64,000 bases of DNA from Cryptoclostridium sp964637365 (GTDB lineage Bacteria; Bacillota; Dehalobacteriia; UBA7702): positions 13,398 to 77,397 of the forward strand of contig CAZWWH010000010.1 of NCBI GenBank assembly GCA_964637365.1, written 5' to 3'. The notes below the pieces were generated by a model. That model searched no databases and had not been told where the DNA came from. It worked only from the letters and a program-made list of their open reading frames with translations. Position 1 is the stretch's first letter, and every line of letters starts with the position of its first letter. Of the stretch, positions 53,807-63,436 are shown in pieces. The translations under genes and the position numbers were made by a program.

Positions 53807-55537
53807 TTACACCGCAGGCGTTAATTTCCCGCCGTCACTGAGGGTGATGGTTTTGCCGTCGAGCCCTTGATTGGCTTCGTTGTCACTGTCATAATAGATG
53901 GTGTACCCATTGGATACAATATTATTGAAAGAGGCATCGTCATCGGTAAGGGAAGATATATGGGAATCCGCCGTCACCTCCCAGGTGGCATCAGAGGAAA
54001 GCGACAGAGAGACGGTACCGCTGTTGGCAGTGTCAATGGCTCCCGTCAAAGAAGAAGCCTGAAAGAGTCCCAAAGAGACCACGCTGATCTCATCACAGAC
54101 AATATCCCCCGTCAAGGTCTGATTCTTGGCGGTGAAGGTCAGATTTCCGCCATTAGAGCCGGGAGTTCCCCAGTTGTTGGTTTCATTGCCGGAGACATTC
54201 ACTAAAATATCGGAGGGGAATGCCAGATTCACGTTGGTAAGATTGATTGCCGCTTCAGTATTGGTGATATAGAACATGGGGCCGTCGGATGTGGTAGCGA
54301 TGGTACTGTCAGTAGCATTGAGAATCCCCGCGCCCACACCAGCGTCACCGGAGGTACTCTGATAAATCATCACGCCGTTCAATCCGGCCCCGGTAAAATC
54401 ACAATTCCTAACAGTAATGGAATTTTTTCCCTCCACCACCATGGACTGGGAACCGGTGGCCATACCAGTGACATTTTCCGCGGAAATATCCCCGGTAGAA
54501 TAGATGCAGGGCGAACCGTCTCCCGAGGTGGACAGAGTTCCGCCAACCACCTTCACGGTGCCCTCCCCTCGGTCAGTGGCCAAAGCGGCGCAGTGGGCGC
54601 CTGTTGTGGTAATGTCCACATCCTCGGCAGAAATGGAGCCGCCGTAAGTGGCGTCGAGTCCTCGCGAGGAATTGCCGCTGGTGTGAATGGTGATGCCGTC
54701 AATGGTAACGGAAGCCCCCTCCCCTGTAGCAAATACGGCGTTGGCCCCTTCGGCCTCTGTGTTTACAGCGACATCGGACAGTACGGCACTGCTGCTGGCC
54801 GTGGCCACGACGGCCCCGTTCAGGCCGTAGAAATTACTTTCATCCACGCTGGTGGTGTCGCCGCTTTTTGTCACCGTGGTACTGCCCATGGTAAGCTTGC
54901 CGCCATTTTTCACCAGCACGGCGCAAGTGTTTTCCTTATCAGACCCCACGGTATCCTCATCCTTGGTTTCCTCGGTTCCGTCTACGGTAAAGACTCCGAC
55001 AAGCTCAATGGAGCCGGTGGAATCATCCGTCATTGGATCATCCATGGTTTGCAGGATGACTGCTTTGGCTTTGTTTCCTTCATAAGTCACCCTCACAACA
55101 TCACCGACACTGAGGCTACTAATGTCCAGGGTATCCTCCCTATCCTCCTTCGTGATAACAGTTTGTTCCGTTATCTTCAGCTCCACGGATTCTCCTGTAA
55201 GCGTAAGTATCGAAGGAAGCCCACCGTCGCTGGGTGGCGGACTTTGATCTTTTACGCCTTCTTCACCGTCATTATTACTTTCCTGGTTTGGTACTGCAGT
55301 TTCTCCTTTGGATTTACTGCTTTCACCCTCCGGTTCTTGGGGCGGCTTTGCCTGTTCTCCCGAAACATTTTTACCCTTGTCATCCCGAGGCATTTCTTTT
55401 TCTGTTCCCAAAGCCACTACAATAGAGCTGGCCTGGATTTCCGTAATTTGTCCCAGGGATTTCTGCTCTTTACCGCAGGCGCTGAACATCAGCATAACAA
55501 AGAGCAAAACACATAATAAAGCTGTCAATTTTTTCAT
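53807..55537 (-). CDS. Surface lipoprotein with predicted beta-helix
   Basis: A 576-residue secreted protein. A lipoprotein signal MKKLTALLCVLLFVMLMFSAC is followed by a disordered Pro/Glu/Ser linker to about 105, a domain with ITKEDREDTLDISSLSVGDV, then from about 190 to 510 many short Ser/Thr/Gly-rich beta repeats (VKNGGKLTMGSTTVTKSGD, GASVTIDGITIHTSG) that look like a right-handed beta-helix. It is likely displayed on the cell surface; binding partner or enzyme activity is unknown. It stands alone, convergent with the ClC gene. Confidence 0.85.
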   Translation of the reverse strand: MKKLTALLCVLLFVMLMFSACGKEQKSLGQITEIQASSIVVALGTEKEMPRDDKGKNVSGEQAKPPQEPEGESSKSKGETAVPNQESNNDGEEGVKDQSPPPSDGGLPSILTLTGESVELKITEQTVITKEDREDTLDISSLSVGDVVRVTYEGNKAKAVILQTMDDPMTDDSTGSIELVGVFTVDGTEETKDEDTVGSDKENTCAVLVKNGGKLTMGSTTVTKSGDTTSVDESNFYGLNGAVVATASSSAVLSDVAVNTEAEGANAVFATGEGASVTIDGITIHTSGNSSRGLDATYGGSISAEDVDITTTGAHCAALATDRGEGTVKVVGGTLSTSGDGSPCIYSTGDISAENVTGMATGSQSMVVEGKNSITVRNCDFTGAGLNGVMIYQSTSGDAGVGAGILNATDSTIATTSDGPMFYITNTEAAINLTNVNLAFPSDILVNVSGNETNNWGTPGSNGGNLTFTAKNQTLTGDIVCDEISVVSLGLFQASSLTGAIDTANSGTVSLSLSSDATWEVTADSHISSLTDDDASFNNIVSNGYTIYYDSDNEANQGLDGKTITLSDGGKLTPAV

Positions 55538-55969
55538 ATCATTACCCTCATAACAAAGTATCGCCTTTTTTCATCATCTACCTTTCTTGTGTCATCATGG
55601 TGAACGTGTCATGACCGTCATGGAAAGAAACAAGAAACAACCTAACACAAATCTGTACTTTGTCGAAACAAATTTGAAAAAAACAGCAAAGAATGGAGAA
55701 AAAGGCAGGAAATTTTGATAACACAATCGAATGAATTATGAGGAATTTATATTTGTCACAGAACCATCACAAAAAAAGGGTAAACTGTTTCAATAACTGT
55801 GTCTACACACTTGATTATCTTTATTCCATAACAAGCTATATACGCGTAAACTGTTTAAATCATTGTGCCTTCATTGCTCCGCCAAGGCAGCGTTGTTTTC
55901 GTCAGTGGAACAAAACACGCTCCCTTAACGTAACAAAAGAAAGACCATTCTGAAAGGAATCAAAAAAGT
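55538..55969 (+). other. Intergenic region before galE with direct repeats
   Basis: No gene seen. Two 22-base direct repeats, GTAAACTGTTT..., at 55780-55801 and 55846-55867 (66-base period, 19 of 22 matches) suggest operator sites for the polysaccharide cluster. Confidence 0.5.
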
Positions 55970-56977
55970 ATGAGCATCTTATTGACCGGCGGTGCCGGAT
56001 ATATTGGCAGTCACACCTGTGTGGAATTTCTCGAAGCAGGGTATGACATTGTGGTGGCCGACAATTTTTGCAATAGCAAACCCGAAGCAATCAAGCGGGT
56101 GGAGGAAATCACCGGCAAAATAGTTCCCCTGTATGAGCTGGACGTGGCTGACAAAAAGGCTCTGGACGAACTTTTTCAAAAGGAGCCCATTGACTCAGTG
56201 GTGCATTTCGCGGGCCTCAAGGCCGTGGGTGAATCCTGTGCCAAGCCCCTGAAATATTACCGCAACAATCTCGACGTTACCCTAACCCTGATGGAAGTAA
56301 TGAAGGAGCATAACGTCAATAAAATCGTGTTCAGCTCATCAGCTACGGTTTACGGCGTACCGGAGAAGGTACCCATCGACGAATCCATGCCTACGGGCTG
56401 CACCAATCCCTATGGTTGGACCAAATTAATGACAGAACAAATTCTCACCGACGCCGCGGCGGCAGACGATGACCTCAGCGTGGTACTTTTGCGCTACTTC
56501 AATCCCATTGGCGCCCATGAAAGCGGCCGTATCGGCGAGGATCCCACCGGAATTCCCAACAATCTGCTGCCCTACATCGCCCAGGTGGCAGTGGGGAAAC
56601 TGAAACAGCTCCAAGTTTTCGGCGACGACTACCCCACCCACGATGGCACTGGCGTCAGAGACTACATCCATGTGATGGATTTGGCCGCCGGCCATCTGAA
56701 GGCCATTGAATACGCCGAAAAGAAAAAAGGCACCTCCGTTTTTAACCTCGGCACCGGCGTGGGATACAGCGTTCTTGACATCGTGAAGGCTTTTGAAAAA
56801 GCCAACGGTCTCACAATTCCTTACGCCATCGTTGACCGCAGGGCCGGAGACATTGCCCAATGCTTTGCCGATCCCACCTTAGCCAATCAAGTTCTTGGTT
56901 GGCAGGCCACGCGAACCTTGGATGATATGTGCCGAGATACTTGGAATTGGCAGAAAAACAATCCCCAAGGCTATTAA
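55970..56977 (+). CDS. galE: UDP-glucose 4-epimerase
   Basis: A 335-residue SDR enzyme with LLTGGAGYIGSHTCVE (NAD site), SSSATVYG and the YGWTKLM catalytic Tyr-Lys pair. It interconverts UDP-glucose and UDP-galactose for polysaccharide synthesis. An AAAGGAATC site precedes it; nearly the same leader (TTCTGAAAGGAATC) recurs before rfbA. It heads a cluster of six genes. Confidence 0.96.
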   Translation: MSILLTGGAGYIGSHTCVEFLEAGYDIVVADNFCNSKPEAIKRVEEITGKIVPLYELDVADKKALDELFQKEPIDSVVHFAGLKAVGESCAKPLKYYRNNLDVTLTLMEVMKEHNVNKIVFSSSATVYGVPEKVPIDESMPTGCTNPYGWTKLMTEQILTDAAAADDDLSVVLLRYFNPIGAHESGRIGEDPTGIPNNLLPYIAQVAVGKLKQLQVFGDDYPTHDGTGVRDYIHVMDLAAGHLKAIEYAEKKKGTSVFNLGTGVGYSVLDIVKAFEKANGLTIPYAIVDRRAGDIAQCFADPTLANQVLGWQATRTLDDMCRDTWNWQKNNPQGY

Positions 56978-57008
56978 AATAATATTCTGAAAGGAATCTT
57001 ATCGCACA

Positions 57009-57899
57009 ATGAAAGGTATTGTTCTGGCTGCGGGACGCGGCACCCGCCTTTATCCCATTACCCGCCCGGTGCCCAAGCCCCTGCTGCCCATTTATGATAA
57101 ACCCCTGATTTATTATCCCCTCGCCGTTTTATTGGAAGCCGGCATTCGCGACATTTTAGTCATCATTCCCCCCGGGGAAGAAGCCACCTTCTCCAATCTC
57201 TTAGGAAACGGCGCAAGCTACGGCGCGAGGATTCAGTATCGAGTCCAAGAAGTCCCCAGAGGCATTGCCGACGCCTTTATCGTTGGTGAGGAATTCATCG
57301 GCGGCGACAGTGTTTGCCTGGCCCTGGGAGATAACATCTTTTACGGAAAAGGCGACACTCTGAAAGAAAAGCTGGCCCAAGCCCGCCAAAACAGCGGCGC
57401 CACAGTGTTCGGCTATTATGTGGAGGATCCCCGCCCCTTCGGCGTGGTGGAATTCGACAGCCAAGGCAAGGTCGTTTCCATTGAGGAAAAGCCCGCCAAT
57501 CCAAAATCCAATTACATTGTACCGGGCCTCTATTTTTACGACAACCAAGTGGTGGAAATTGCCAAAACCGTAACTCCCTCGGCCCGAGGTGAATTGGAAA
57601 TTACCTCGGTGAACAATGCCTATTTGGCACAGGGGAACCTCAACGTCGTTACCCTGGGGCAGGAATTCCAATGGCTCGATGCGGGAACAGCCGACAGTCT
57701 TTTGGAATCAGCTACGGTGATTCGCAACATCCAGCAGGATACCGGTTCTATGGTGGCTTGCCTTGAAGAAATCGGTTGGCATCAGGGCTTCCTCACCAAG
57801 GAGGAATTGACCGATATCGGCGAAAAGATGAAAGCTACGGACTATGGTAAATATCTTTTAGCATTGGCCTGCAAAAATAATGAGAAGGAAAATCTCTGA
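57009..57899 (+). CDS. rfbA: Glucose-1-phosphate thymidylyltransferase
   Basis: A 296-residue nucleotidyltransferase: MKGIVLAAGRGTRLYPITRP at the N-terminus, LGDNIFYG, VPGLYFYDN and EITSVNNAYL. It makes dTDP-glucose, usually for rhamnose. The other rfb genes are not in the window. Confidence 0.96.
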   Translation: MKGIVLAAGRGTRLYPITRPVPKPLLPIYDKPLIYYPLAVLLEAGIRDILVIIPPGEEATFSNLLGNGASYGARIQYRVQEVPRGIADAFIVGEEFIGGDSVCLALGDNIFYGKGDTLKEKLAQARQNSGATVFGYYVEDPRPFGVVEFDSQGKVVSIEEKPANPKSNYIVPGLYFYDNQVVEIAKTVTPSARGELEITSVNNAYLAQGNLNVVTLGQEFQWLDAGTADSLLESATVIRNIQQDTGSMVACLEEIGWHQGFLTKEELTDIGEKMKATDYGKYLLALACKNNEKENL

Positions 57900-57903
57900 C
57901 ATT

Positions 57904-59721
57904 ATGGTAGCACAACTACAAAGAATCTGGAATCAAATTGCATATTACGGCTCCTTCAGTCTTTCGGGCAGAGCAGTTTCCGCCTTTGCCCGCTGGTTCC
58001 GCCGTCTGCTGGATCACAGCTTCATCGCCACCACCCTGGCGGATGAAAAAATCTTTTACGCAGCGGACAAAAGCCTTTTGGCCCGGCTCCTTCATAAGAT
58101 TTGGAGTATTTTCCCTTGGATTGGCAAAAGATGCGGCAATGTTGTTGCCCAAAGCGCCATGCCCCCGGCCCTCGGCCATTGGGTGCGCCGTTGGGAAGAA
58201 ATTCCCCTTGCCGCCATCGGCAGTTTTTTTGCCGCCTTTTCCTTGGGACTTTTTTTCCAACTAAGTATTCCCATAGGGATCGCGGTGTTGGCAGTGGGAC
58301 TCATCCTCATGGTGATTCCCGCCACCCTGGGAAACGCCCTGAGTCACAGCGCCATTTTATGGCGTTTATTGGGACGTACCTTTCCCACGGAAGAAACCGC
58401 AAGAATGGGGCTGTATCTTTGGCCCTGTCTCGGCGGATTGTCCCTCTCGGTTTTAACGTATTTCGCAGGATGGCTCCCAGCAGCGGTGATTCTAGTCGTT
58501 TTCATAGGCGGCGCCGTTTTAATCACCGAACCCACAGTGGGTCTTTGCCTTTGCGTCTTTCTGGCCCCCTTTTTCCCCACCATGGCCATGGCGGGGATTA
58601 TCGGCGTTACTGCTCTTTGCTACGGCTTAAAGCTCATGGGCGGTGTGGAATACCGGTTCCGCATTGACACCACGGCCATTCTCTTCATAGCCTTTGGTAT
58701 GATCTTACTGTTCTTCGCCGTCACAGGCTTTGCCCCGGCTGCGTCTTTGAAAATCGCTTTGCTGGAATGCCTCTTCATTGCGGCTTATCCTCTCATGATT
58801 CTGCTGATGGATTCCAGAAAAAAACTCAACACCGTAGTATTTCTTTATTGTCTTGCGGCACTTTTTGTGGGACTGGTTGGGTTATATCAATATTTGTCCG
58901 GTACGGTGAATACTACCTGGACCGATACCACTTTATTTGAAGATTTGAAACTGAGGGTCTACTCCACCTTCGGCAATCCCAATGTCTATGGGGAATATTT
59001 GCTGCTGGCCATTCCCATGGCGTCGGTGATGTGTTACATCGCCAAACGGCCCATCATGAAGATATTTTACGGCGGCACTGCCCTGTTGTTAATTTTGAAT
59101 TTGGGGCTCACCTATTCCCGCGGCTGTTACCTCGCCATTATGGTGGCGATTTTCATTGTTATTTGGTTCGGTGCGCGGCATCTCATGATTTTGTGCATCC
59201 CGGCGTTGGCGGCACTGCCCTTTGTGATGCCCGCCAGTATCTTCAGCCGCTTTGCCTCAATCATCAATTTTTCCGACAATTCTACCTCCTACCGTTTGAG
59301 CATTTGGCAGGGCACCGTGGGAATGCTGGAACATTATTGGATGCTCGGCGTCGGCCTGGGAGAAGAGGCCTTTAACACCGTCTATCCCCTTTACGCCCAC
59401 GACAGCATCTTTGCCCCCCATGCCCACAGCCTCTATCTCCAGTGCCTCAGTGAAACGGGAATCGGCGGTTTTGTTCTTTTGATTTGCGCATTTTTGGCTT
59501 TCTTGTCCATTGCCTATGTGGCCCAAAGAAGAGTCAAGGGAACCAAAACCATGTGGTTTATTATCGCCATGATGGCAGGCGTCATCGCCTTCCTCTTCCA
59601 AGGCGTGTTCGACTATGTATGGTACAACTACCGTGTCTTCCTCCTGTTCTTTATTACCATGGGGATCACCGGCGCGGTTAGTTATCTCGTTATGAAAGAG
59701 GGGAAAGCGATCTTTGATTAA
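57904..59721 (+). CDS. O-antigen ligase/polymerase-like membrane protein
   Basis: A 605-residue membrane protein with about 12 helices. The Wzy_C-like loop lies near 440-540 (YAHDSIFAPHAHSLYLQCLSETG), with the ligase-type RLSIWQGTVGMLEHYWMLGV. The start at 57904 avoids an upstream ATG that would overlap rfbA by 20 bases; either is possible. It probably polymerises or ligates the glycan made by the cluster. Confidence 0.9.
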   Translation: MVAQLQRIWNQIAYYGSFSLSGRAVSAFARWFRRLLDHSFIATTLADEKIFYAADKSLLARLLHKIWSIFPWIGKRCGNVVAQSAMPPALGHWVRRWEEIPLAAIGSFFAAFSLGLFFQLSIPIGIAVLAVGLILMVIPATLGNALSHSAILWRLLGRTFPTEETARMGLYLWPCLGGLSLSVLTYFAGWLPAAVILVVFIGGAVLITEPTVGLCLCVFLAPFFPTMAMAGIIGVTALCYGLKLMGGVEYRFRIDTTAILFIAFGMILLFFAVTGFAPAASLKIALLECLFIAAYPLMILLMDSRKKLNTVVFLYCLAALFVGLVGLYQYLSGTVNTTWTDTTLFEDLKLRVYSTFGNPNVYGEYLLLAIPMASVMCYIAKRPIMKIFYGGTALLLILNLGLTYSRGCYLAIMVAIFIVIWFGARHLMILCIPALAALPFVMPASIFSRFASIINFSDNSTSYRLSIWQGTVGMLEHYWMLGVGLGEEAFNTVYPLYAHDSIFAPHAHSLYLQCLSETGIGGFVLLICAFLAFLSIAYVAQRRVKGTKTMWFIIAMMAGVIAFLFQGVFDYVWYNYRVFLLFFITMGITGAVSYLVMKEGKAIFD

Positions 59722-60829
59722 GTGTATCAATATTATTTCCGACTCCAATATCGGCGGTGCGGGCAAGGTCTTACTCAGCTATTTACAAAATTGTGACAGA
59801 GAAGACTTTGACCACGCAGTCATCGTCCCCCGAGGCAGCCTACTAATACAGGAAATCCAAGCCTTAGGAATCAGAGTTATTGAATTCGACGGCATGGCCG
59901 ATAAAAGCTATGATAAAAAAGACGTCAAGGGGCTGATGACCCTTTTGAGGCAGGAGGCCCCCGATGTGGTTCACTGCCACGGCGCCCTTTCGGGACGCAT
60001 TGCCGCCTCCCGCTGCGGCATCAAAACTGTCCATACTCGCCACAGCATTTTCGATCAGCCAACCTATAAGAAACGATTTCCCATGAAGCAAATTCTGGGA
60101 GCCGTTAACAACCGTTACGGCGACGTCATTATCGCCGTTTCTCCGGCAGCCAAGGATAATATCGTGGAAATCGGTACCGATCCCAACAAAGTAGAGGTGG
60201 TGTTCAACGGTATTCCCCATCCCCGGGTGCTAACGGCAAAGGCCAGAAAAGAGGTACGGGCCAAGTATAGCATTGCCGACCACACCTTTATCTGCGCCAT
60301 CATCGCTCGTCTCGAGGAGGTCAAAGGCCACCATTACGTTTTGGAGGCCGCAAAGCTCCTGGCGGAACAGGGGGAAAATGTAACCATCATCATCGCGGGC
60401 ACCGGCAGCCGGGAGGAAGCCCTTCGTGAAGAAGCAAAATCCATGGGGCTTACCAACGTGATATTCACAGGCTTTATCAAAACCATCTGGGAAATTGAGA
60501 ATATCATGGACTTACAGCTCAATGCCTCCTATGGCACGGAAGCCACCTCTATTTCCCTGCTGGAGGGAATGAGCCTGGGGATTCCCGCCGCGGTTAGCGA
60601 TTTTGGCGGCAACCCTTATGTCATTGAGGACGGCGTTAATGGCGTACTATTCCGAAAAAAGGACAGCGAGGCTTTGGCCCAGGCAATTTTGCGCTGTAAA
60701 AATGACCCTGGATTTTATCAAACCATGGCGGCGAACTGCCCCAAAATTTTTGAAGAACGGTTCACCGGCGAGGTGATGGCCCGAAATATTGAAGCCATTT
60801 ACCGCCGTTTGGCCCACAAAGGAGAGTAA
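59714..60829 (+). CDS. Glycosyltransferase family 4-like
   Basis: A 371-residue GT-B enzyme. The N-terminus has IISDSNIGGAGKVLLSYL, and the C-terminal donor site has AYGTEATSISLLEGMSLGIP (as NASYGTEATSIS). The start is TTG, overlapping the previous gene by eight bases, with no better start in frame. Sugar donor unknown. Confidence 0.92.
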   Translation: MIKCINIISDSNIGGAGKVLLSYLQNCDREDFDHAVIVPRGSLLIQEIQALGIRVIEFDGMADKSYDKKDVKGLMTLLRQEAPDVVHCHGALSGRIAASRCGIKTVHTRHSIFDQPTYKKRFPMKQILGAVNNRYGDVIIAVSPAAKDNIVEIGTDPNKVEVVFNGIPHPRVLTAKARKEVRAKYSIADHTFICAIIARLEEVKGHHYVLEAAKLLAEQGENVTIIIAGTGSREEALREEAKSMGLTNVIFTGFIKTIWEIENIMDLQLNASYGTEATSISLLEGMSLGIPAAVSDFGGNPYVIEDGVNGVLFRKKDSEALAQAILRCKNDPGFYQTMAANCPKIFEERFTGEVMARNIEAIYRRLAHKGE

Positions 60830-60831
60830 AC

Positions 60832-61305
60832 ATGGGAAAGAAAAGAAAATTCGGCGCTTTAGACGTCGTTGTCATCTTAGCCATCATCGCTGTGGTGGTA
60901 GTGGCGGTAAAATTCTTCGCCACCGATAAAAACGAAACAGCTTCTACCTCAGGAGAAGCCATCGCCTTCACGGTGGAACTGGGGAAAGTCCCGGATAATT
61001 TCCTAGAAGGAGTGGAAGAGGGAGACAAGGTCTATGACGCGAAAGCCGGTGGCTATTTGGGTACCGTAGCCAAAACGGAATTGGTTCCCCATAAGGAACT
61101 GGTTTACGACCCCACCACCAATATCTCCAAGGAAGTAGTGGTTGAAGAACTCCAGGATGCCCACATCACCATCAACGCCAACGCGGAAATCAGCGATCGA
61201 AAAACCAGCGTAGAGGGAACCGATGTGATGGTGGGTACGGAACTAAGTTTAAAATCCCGCAGCTTTGCCGGTACCGGTTACTGCATCATTCTGGAGGAAA
61301 AATAA
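60832..61305 (+). CDS. DUF4330 family protein
   Basis: A 157-residue protein: basic N-terminus, one membrane helix (about 10-28, DVVVILAIIAVVVVAVKFF) and an extracytoplasmic beta domain. It closely follows the glycosyltransferase by two bases. A second member follows at once. Role in glycan export or assembly is inferred from position only. Confidence 0.85.
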   Translation: MGKKRKFGALDVVVILAIIAVVVVAVKFFATDKNETASTSGEAIAFTVELGKVPDNFLEGVEEGDKVYDAKAGGYLGTVAKTELVPHKELVYDPTTNISKEVVVEELQDAHITINANAEISDRKTSVEGTDVMVGTELSLKSRSFAGTGYCIILEEK

Positions 61306-61306
61306 C

Positions 61307-61807
61307 ATGATTGTAGATAAAAAAGGTAAATTATTTGGTAAAATCAGCGTGCTGGATCTGATTGTCCTCTTGGTTATCATCGTGGCAATCGCAGGATGCG
61401 TTTATAAATTCGGCCCCGGAAAAACCGGCGGTTCTATCGTATCCGGCAGTGATACTACCATCAATATGGTCATTAAAACCGGCACAGCCCGGGAGTACAG
61501 CGCAAACGCTATCCAAGTGGGCGACGCCCTATACGAAGTTCACGGCGATAAGATCGGAACCATTACCGATGTCCGCGTGGAACAGGCCAAAGAAATTACA
61601 GATACCCATAACGGCAACAAGCAATATATCCCCATGGAAAACCGCTATGTCTCCTATATTACAGTGGAAATCAAAGGAACGGTTACAGAGAAGGGATATT
61701 TCGTCAACGGCAACAAACAGTTCTCTAAGGGGAACAGTCTCAGCTTTGAAACCCCCCATGTGACTTATCAGGATTGTCGCATCTATTCCATGGAAGAAGC
61801 CAAATAA
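61307..61807 (+). CDS. DUF4330 family protein, second copy
   Basis: A 166-residue paralogue. MIVDKKGKLFGKISVLDLIV is the family hallmark, followed by one helix and a beta domain. GGAGGAAAAATAAC precedes the ATG, one base after the stop of copy one. It ends the cluster at a strong terminator. Confidence 0.88.
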   Translation: MIVDKKGKLFGKISVLDLIVLLVIIVAIAGCVYKFGPGKTGGSIVSGSDTTINMVIKTGTAREYSANAIQVGDALYEVHGDKIGTITDVRVEQAKEITDTHNGNKQYIPMENRYVSYITVEIKGTVTEKGYFVNGNKQFSKGNSLSFETPHVTYQDCRIYSMEEAK

Positions 61808-61822
61808 ATGTATAAAGATATT

Positions 61823-61853
61823 AGCCCGCTCACCAAAAAGAGCGGGCTTTTTT
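61823..61853 (+). terminator. Intrinsic terminator of the polysaccharide cluster
   Basis: AGCCCGCTC and GAGCGGGCT pair around ACCAAAAA and are followed by six T. Confidence 0.95.
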
Positions 61854-62118
61854 GTGAACTTCTACAAAAAACGGAACACGTAATCATGAAAAGCTACAAC
61901 GTTTCAACCAACTCATTGACGAAACCAATATCTTGTGATTTACTTTATCCAAATCATTGGTTCCCCAAAGGCTTTTTTTCGCATCAAAAAATTCTGATTT
62001 TTTTACGGTGTTGTCCAATGGCGTAGAAAAAAGTGCGGAACTTTTTTCATCACTGGAAAGCCTCGCCCTACTGTGCTACAATGAATTCCGCTGAATTTAT
62101 TTCAAAGAAGGTCATATC

Positions 62119-63036
62119 ATGCATATTTCTTCGGTGATCAATCAAATGGTCATTCTTTTTTTTATTCTTCTCATTGGCTATGTTGCCAACCGCTGTAAAG
62201 TTATGACAGACGTCTCCAACCGTTGGCTTACCAAATTGATGCTGAATGTCACGGTGCCGGCAATGATACTGGCGTCGGTTATGGATACCCAAATATCCAT
62301 GAGTATTACCGACCTCCTTGTTATCATCGCCATAGCATTTCTGACCAGCGGCATCCTACTGGTGCTAGGCCTGATTGTACCGCATCTTTTGAGAGTGCCC
62401 AAAGGCAATCGGGGGCTGTACACCTTCATGACTATGTTTGGCAATATCGCCTTTATGGGATTTCCCGTAATCTCCTCCATTTACGGCGATGAAGCTATTT
62501 TTTACAGCGCGCTTTTTATGATTCCCTTCAATCTTTTGATTTTTTCTCTGGGCGTCATGCTGATTGCTCCCAAAGGAGAAGCAAAAATGGATTTGAGTTT
62601 TTTAAAAAGCCCCGCTCTTATCGCCTCTATCCTTTCGGTGATTCTATTCTTCCTTCCCGTTTCCGTGCCTGACGTCATTGCGGAAACCTGCAATCTTGTG
62701 GGGGATATCACAGTACCCGGCGCCATGCTGCTGATCGGTTCCACCTTGGCGCTGCTGCCGATTCGGCAAATGTTTAACGATTGGCGTATCTACATTTTTT
62801 CTGCCATCAGGCTCATAGCCTTGCCGCTAATTATGTGGGTATTGCTTCATCCCCTTGTCCATGACCCACTGATATTAGGCATTGCGGTAGTCAACAGCGC
62901 CATGCCGGTAGCCACCAACGCTACCATGTTTTGTATGGAATACGGCGGCAATGAAAAGCTTGCCTCCAAGGGAATTTTTCTTACCACGGTGCTGTCGGTA
63001 ATCACCATTCCCTTGATCGTTTATATCCTGCTCTAA
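62119..63036 (+). CDS. AEC (auxin efflux carrier) family permease
   Basis: A 305-residue membrane protein with ten helices. LMLNVTVPAMILAS and GNIAFMGFPVISSIYGDEA match the family, which moves malate, other organic acids or amines. AAGAAGG precedes the ATG by eight bases. Substrate unknown. A TACAAT -10-like site lies about 45 bases upstream. Confidence 0.92.
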   Translation: MHISSVINQMVILFFILLIGYVANRCKVMTDVSNRWLTKLMLNVTVPAMILASVMDTQISMSITDLLVIIAIAFLTSGILLVLGLIVPHLLRVPKGNRGLYTFMTMFGNIAFMGFPVISSIYGDEAIFYSALFMIPFNLLIFSLGVMLIAPKGEAKMDLSFLKSPALIASILSVILFFLPVSVPDVIAETCNLVGDITVPGAMLLIGSTLALLPIRQMFNDWRIYIFSAIRLIALPLIMWVLLHPLVHDPLILGIAVVNSAMPVATNATMFCMEYGGNEKLASKGIFLTTVLSVITIPLIVYILL

Positions 63037-63063
63037 AACAAAAAGATAAAAAAGAAAGCGTCT

Positions 63064-63161
63064 TGCCGCCTGATGTAATCCCCTTAGTGTAGTCTCGAAT
63101 CTTTTTGGTTTTTCGAGTGTCTACTCTAAGGGGATTATATCAATTGGCGGCAGCGTTTTTT
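63064..63161 (+). terminator. Very long hairpin after the AEC gene
   Basis: Three nested stems pair in register: TGCCGCC/GGCGGCA, TAATCCCCTTAG/CTAAGGGGATTA and CTCGAA/TTCGAG, giving about 90 bases in total, followed by six T. It acts as a terminator, but the length is unusual and resembles a small palindromic element. Confidence 0.7.
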
Positions 63162-63256
63162 GTCCAACAGTATTATTGCATCACATATAAAATCACAATG
63201 CAAGACTATATAAAACATAAGGACTAATATATAATTTATCTATAAATCCTCCATGA

Positions 63257-63382
63257 AACGGTATTCCCGTTTTTATTAATATAGGAGCCTATGCTGCTGG
63301 TAATGCTGATGCATATTTTTATTTTCAGCGTAATACAGGGGGTACCATTTACAACTTTAGGGTTCTTAACGCTGTCTTCTAA
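63257..63382 (+). pseudogene. Possible C-terminal gene fragment
   Basis: An open frame of 41 residues with no start codon reads ...INIGAYAAGNADAYFYF... and ends NFRVLNAVF before TAA. It has the composition of a secreted beta-rich protein and may be a remnant. No family is assigned. Confidence 0.25.
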
Positions 63383-63436
63383 AATAGGCAAATGATAAAA
63401 TACTGCTTTTGTTTATTTGTTTCAAGGAGCGACGCC

